From Clostridiales bacterium (GTDB lineage: Bacteria; Bacillota; Clostridia; Lachnospirales; Lachnospiraceae): a stretch of 6,093 bases of DNA. The stretch spans positions 553 to 6,645 of the forward strand of contig JAHZHF010000052.1 of NCBI GenBank assembly GCA_019420405.1, in the 5' to 3' direction. A model generated the notes under the pieces. It saw only the letters and a list, made by a program, of their open reading frames with translations. It did no database searches and was not told where the DNA came from. Positions within the stretch are counted from its first letter, which is position 1, and the number at the start of each line of letters is the position of its first letter. Positions 5,886 through 6,093 of this stretch are shown piece after piece. Both the position numbers and the translations under genes were made by a program.

Positions 5886-6093
5886 TTGCTTGAAATAGGA
5901 ATCATTAAAACAAATTCATCCGTGGCAAAAACGATCTGGGAAATGACACTTTCTGTCCCGGAAATTGCAAAAAAGGCAAAGCCGGGCCAGTTTGTAAATC
6001 TGCGTCTTACGGGAAAGCTGGATCCGCTGCTTCGCAGACCGATCAGCCTTCACCGGATTAATCCTGAAGAAGGAACTATTACAATGCTCTACA
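5886..6093 (+). CDS. pyrK: PyrK-like FAD/iron-sulfur electron-transfer subunit (3' truncated)
   Basis: Only the first 69 residues are in the window; the full family length is about 250. PyrK carries FAD and a [2Fe-2S] cluster and passes electrons between NAD(H) and the PyrD dihydroorotate dehydrogenase. Here the ferredoxin-reductase-like FAD domain is visible: PGQFVNLRL (residues 33-41) and the flavin-binding LLRRPISLHR (48-57), then ITMLY, typical of PyrK. The [2Fe-2S] cysteines would lie beyond the edge. The start is TTG with a good ribosome binding site. It has its own promoter after the terminator of the regulator gene. Being next to a PucR-type regulator, it could be a paralogue working with a PyrD-like or dihydropyrimidine dehydrogenase in nucleobase catabolism, and not the biosynthetic PyrK; the visible part cannot decide this. 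Confidence 0.8.
   Translation, partial: MLEIGIIKTNSSVAKTIWEMTLSVPEIAKKAKPGQFVNLRLTGKLDPLLRRPISLHRINPEEGTITMLY

Overview
The window looks like chromosomal DNA from a strictly anaerobic Firmicute, most probably a clostridium of the Lachnospiraceae type. The grounds are a class III (oxygen-sensitive) ribonucleotide reductase, strong AGGAGG ribosome binding sites, two TTG start codons, AT-rich intergenic regions around coding DNA of moderate GC, and the character of the proteins. All genes lie on the + strand. No mobile element, CRISPR array, tRNA or rRNA is visible.

Layout. (1) Bases 2-1318 hold the 3' part of a sodium:alanine/glycine symporter (AGCS family), closed by a rho-independent terminator near 1382-1423. 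(2) The 364-base gap 1319-1682 carries that terminator, a few AT-rich inverted repeats and the control region of the next operon. That region has two NrdR-like boxes, 31 bp centre to centre, the second lying inside the spacer of a candidate promoter. (3) nrdD (1683-3842) and nrdG (3930-4472) encode the anaerobic ribonucleoside-triphosphate reductase and its radical-SAM activase. They are separated by a perfect 11-bp hairpin that has no T-tract. (4) A PucR-family transcriptional regulator (4501-5688, TTG start) follows only 28 bases after nrdG with no terminator between them, and ends at a textbook terminator (5705-5736). (5) A new AT-rich promoter region with a perfect 14-bp palindrome (5847-5860) drives a PyrK-like FAD/iron-sulfur electron-transfer subunit (5886 to the window edge, TTG start, 3' truncated).

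How the genes fit together. NrdD/NrdG make dNTPs without oxygen and are probably repressed by NrdR when dATP/ATP is high. The PucR-like regulator belongs to a family associated with purine and other nucleobase or nitrogen catabolism. It precedes a flavoprotein subunit of the kind that pairs with PyrD-like dehydrogenases, so it probably controls that downstream operon, perhaps through the 14-bp palindrome. The first part of the window is a separate transport unit. The main points of interest are the NrdR control region, the intercistronic nrdD-nrdG hairpin, and the regulator/palindrome/PyrK-like arrangement. Nothing here requires a wholly new system.
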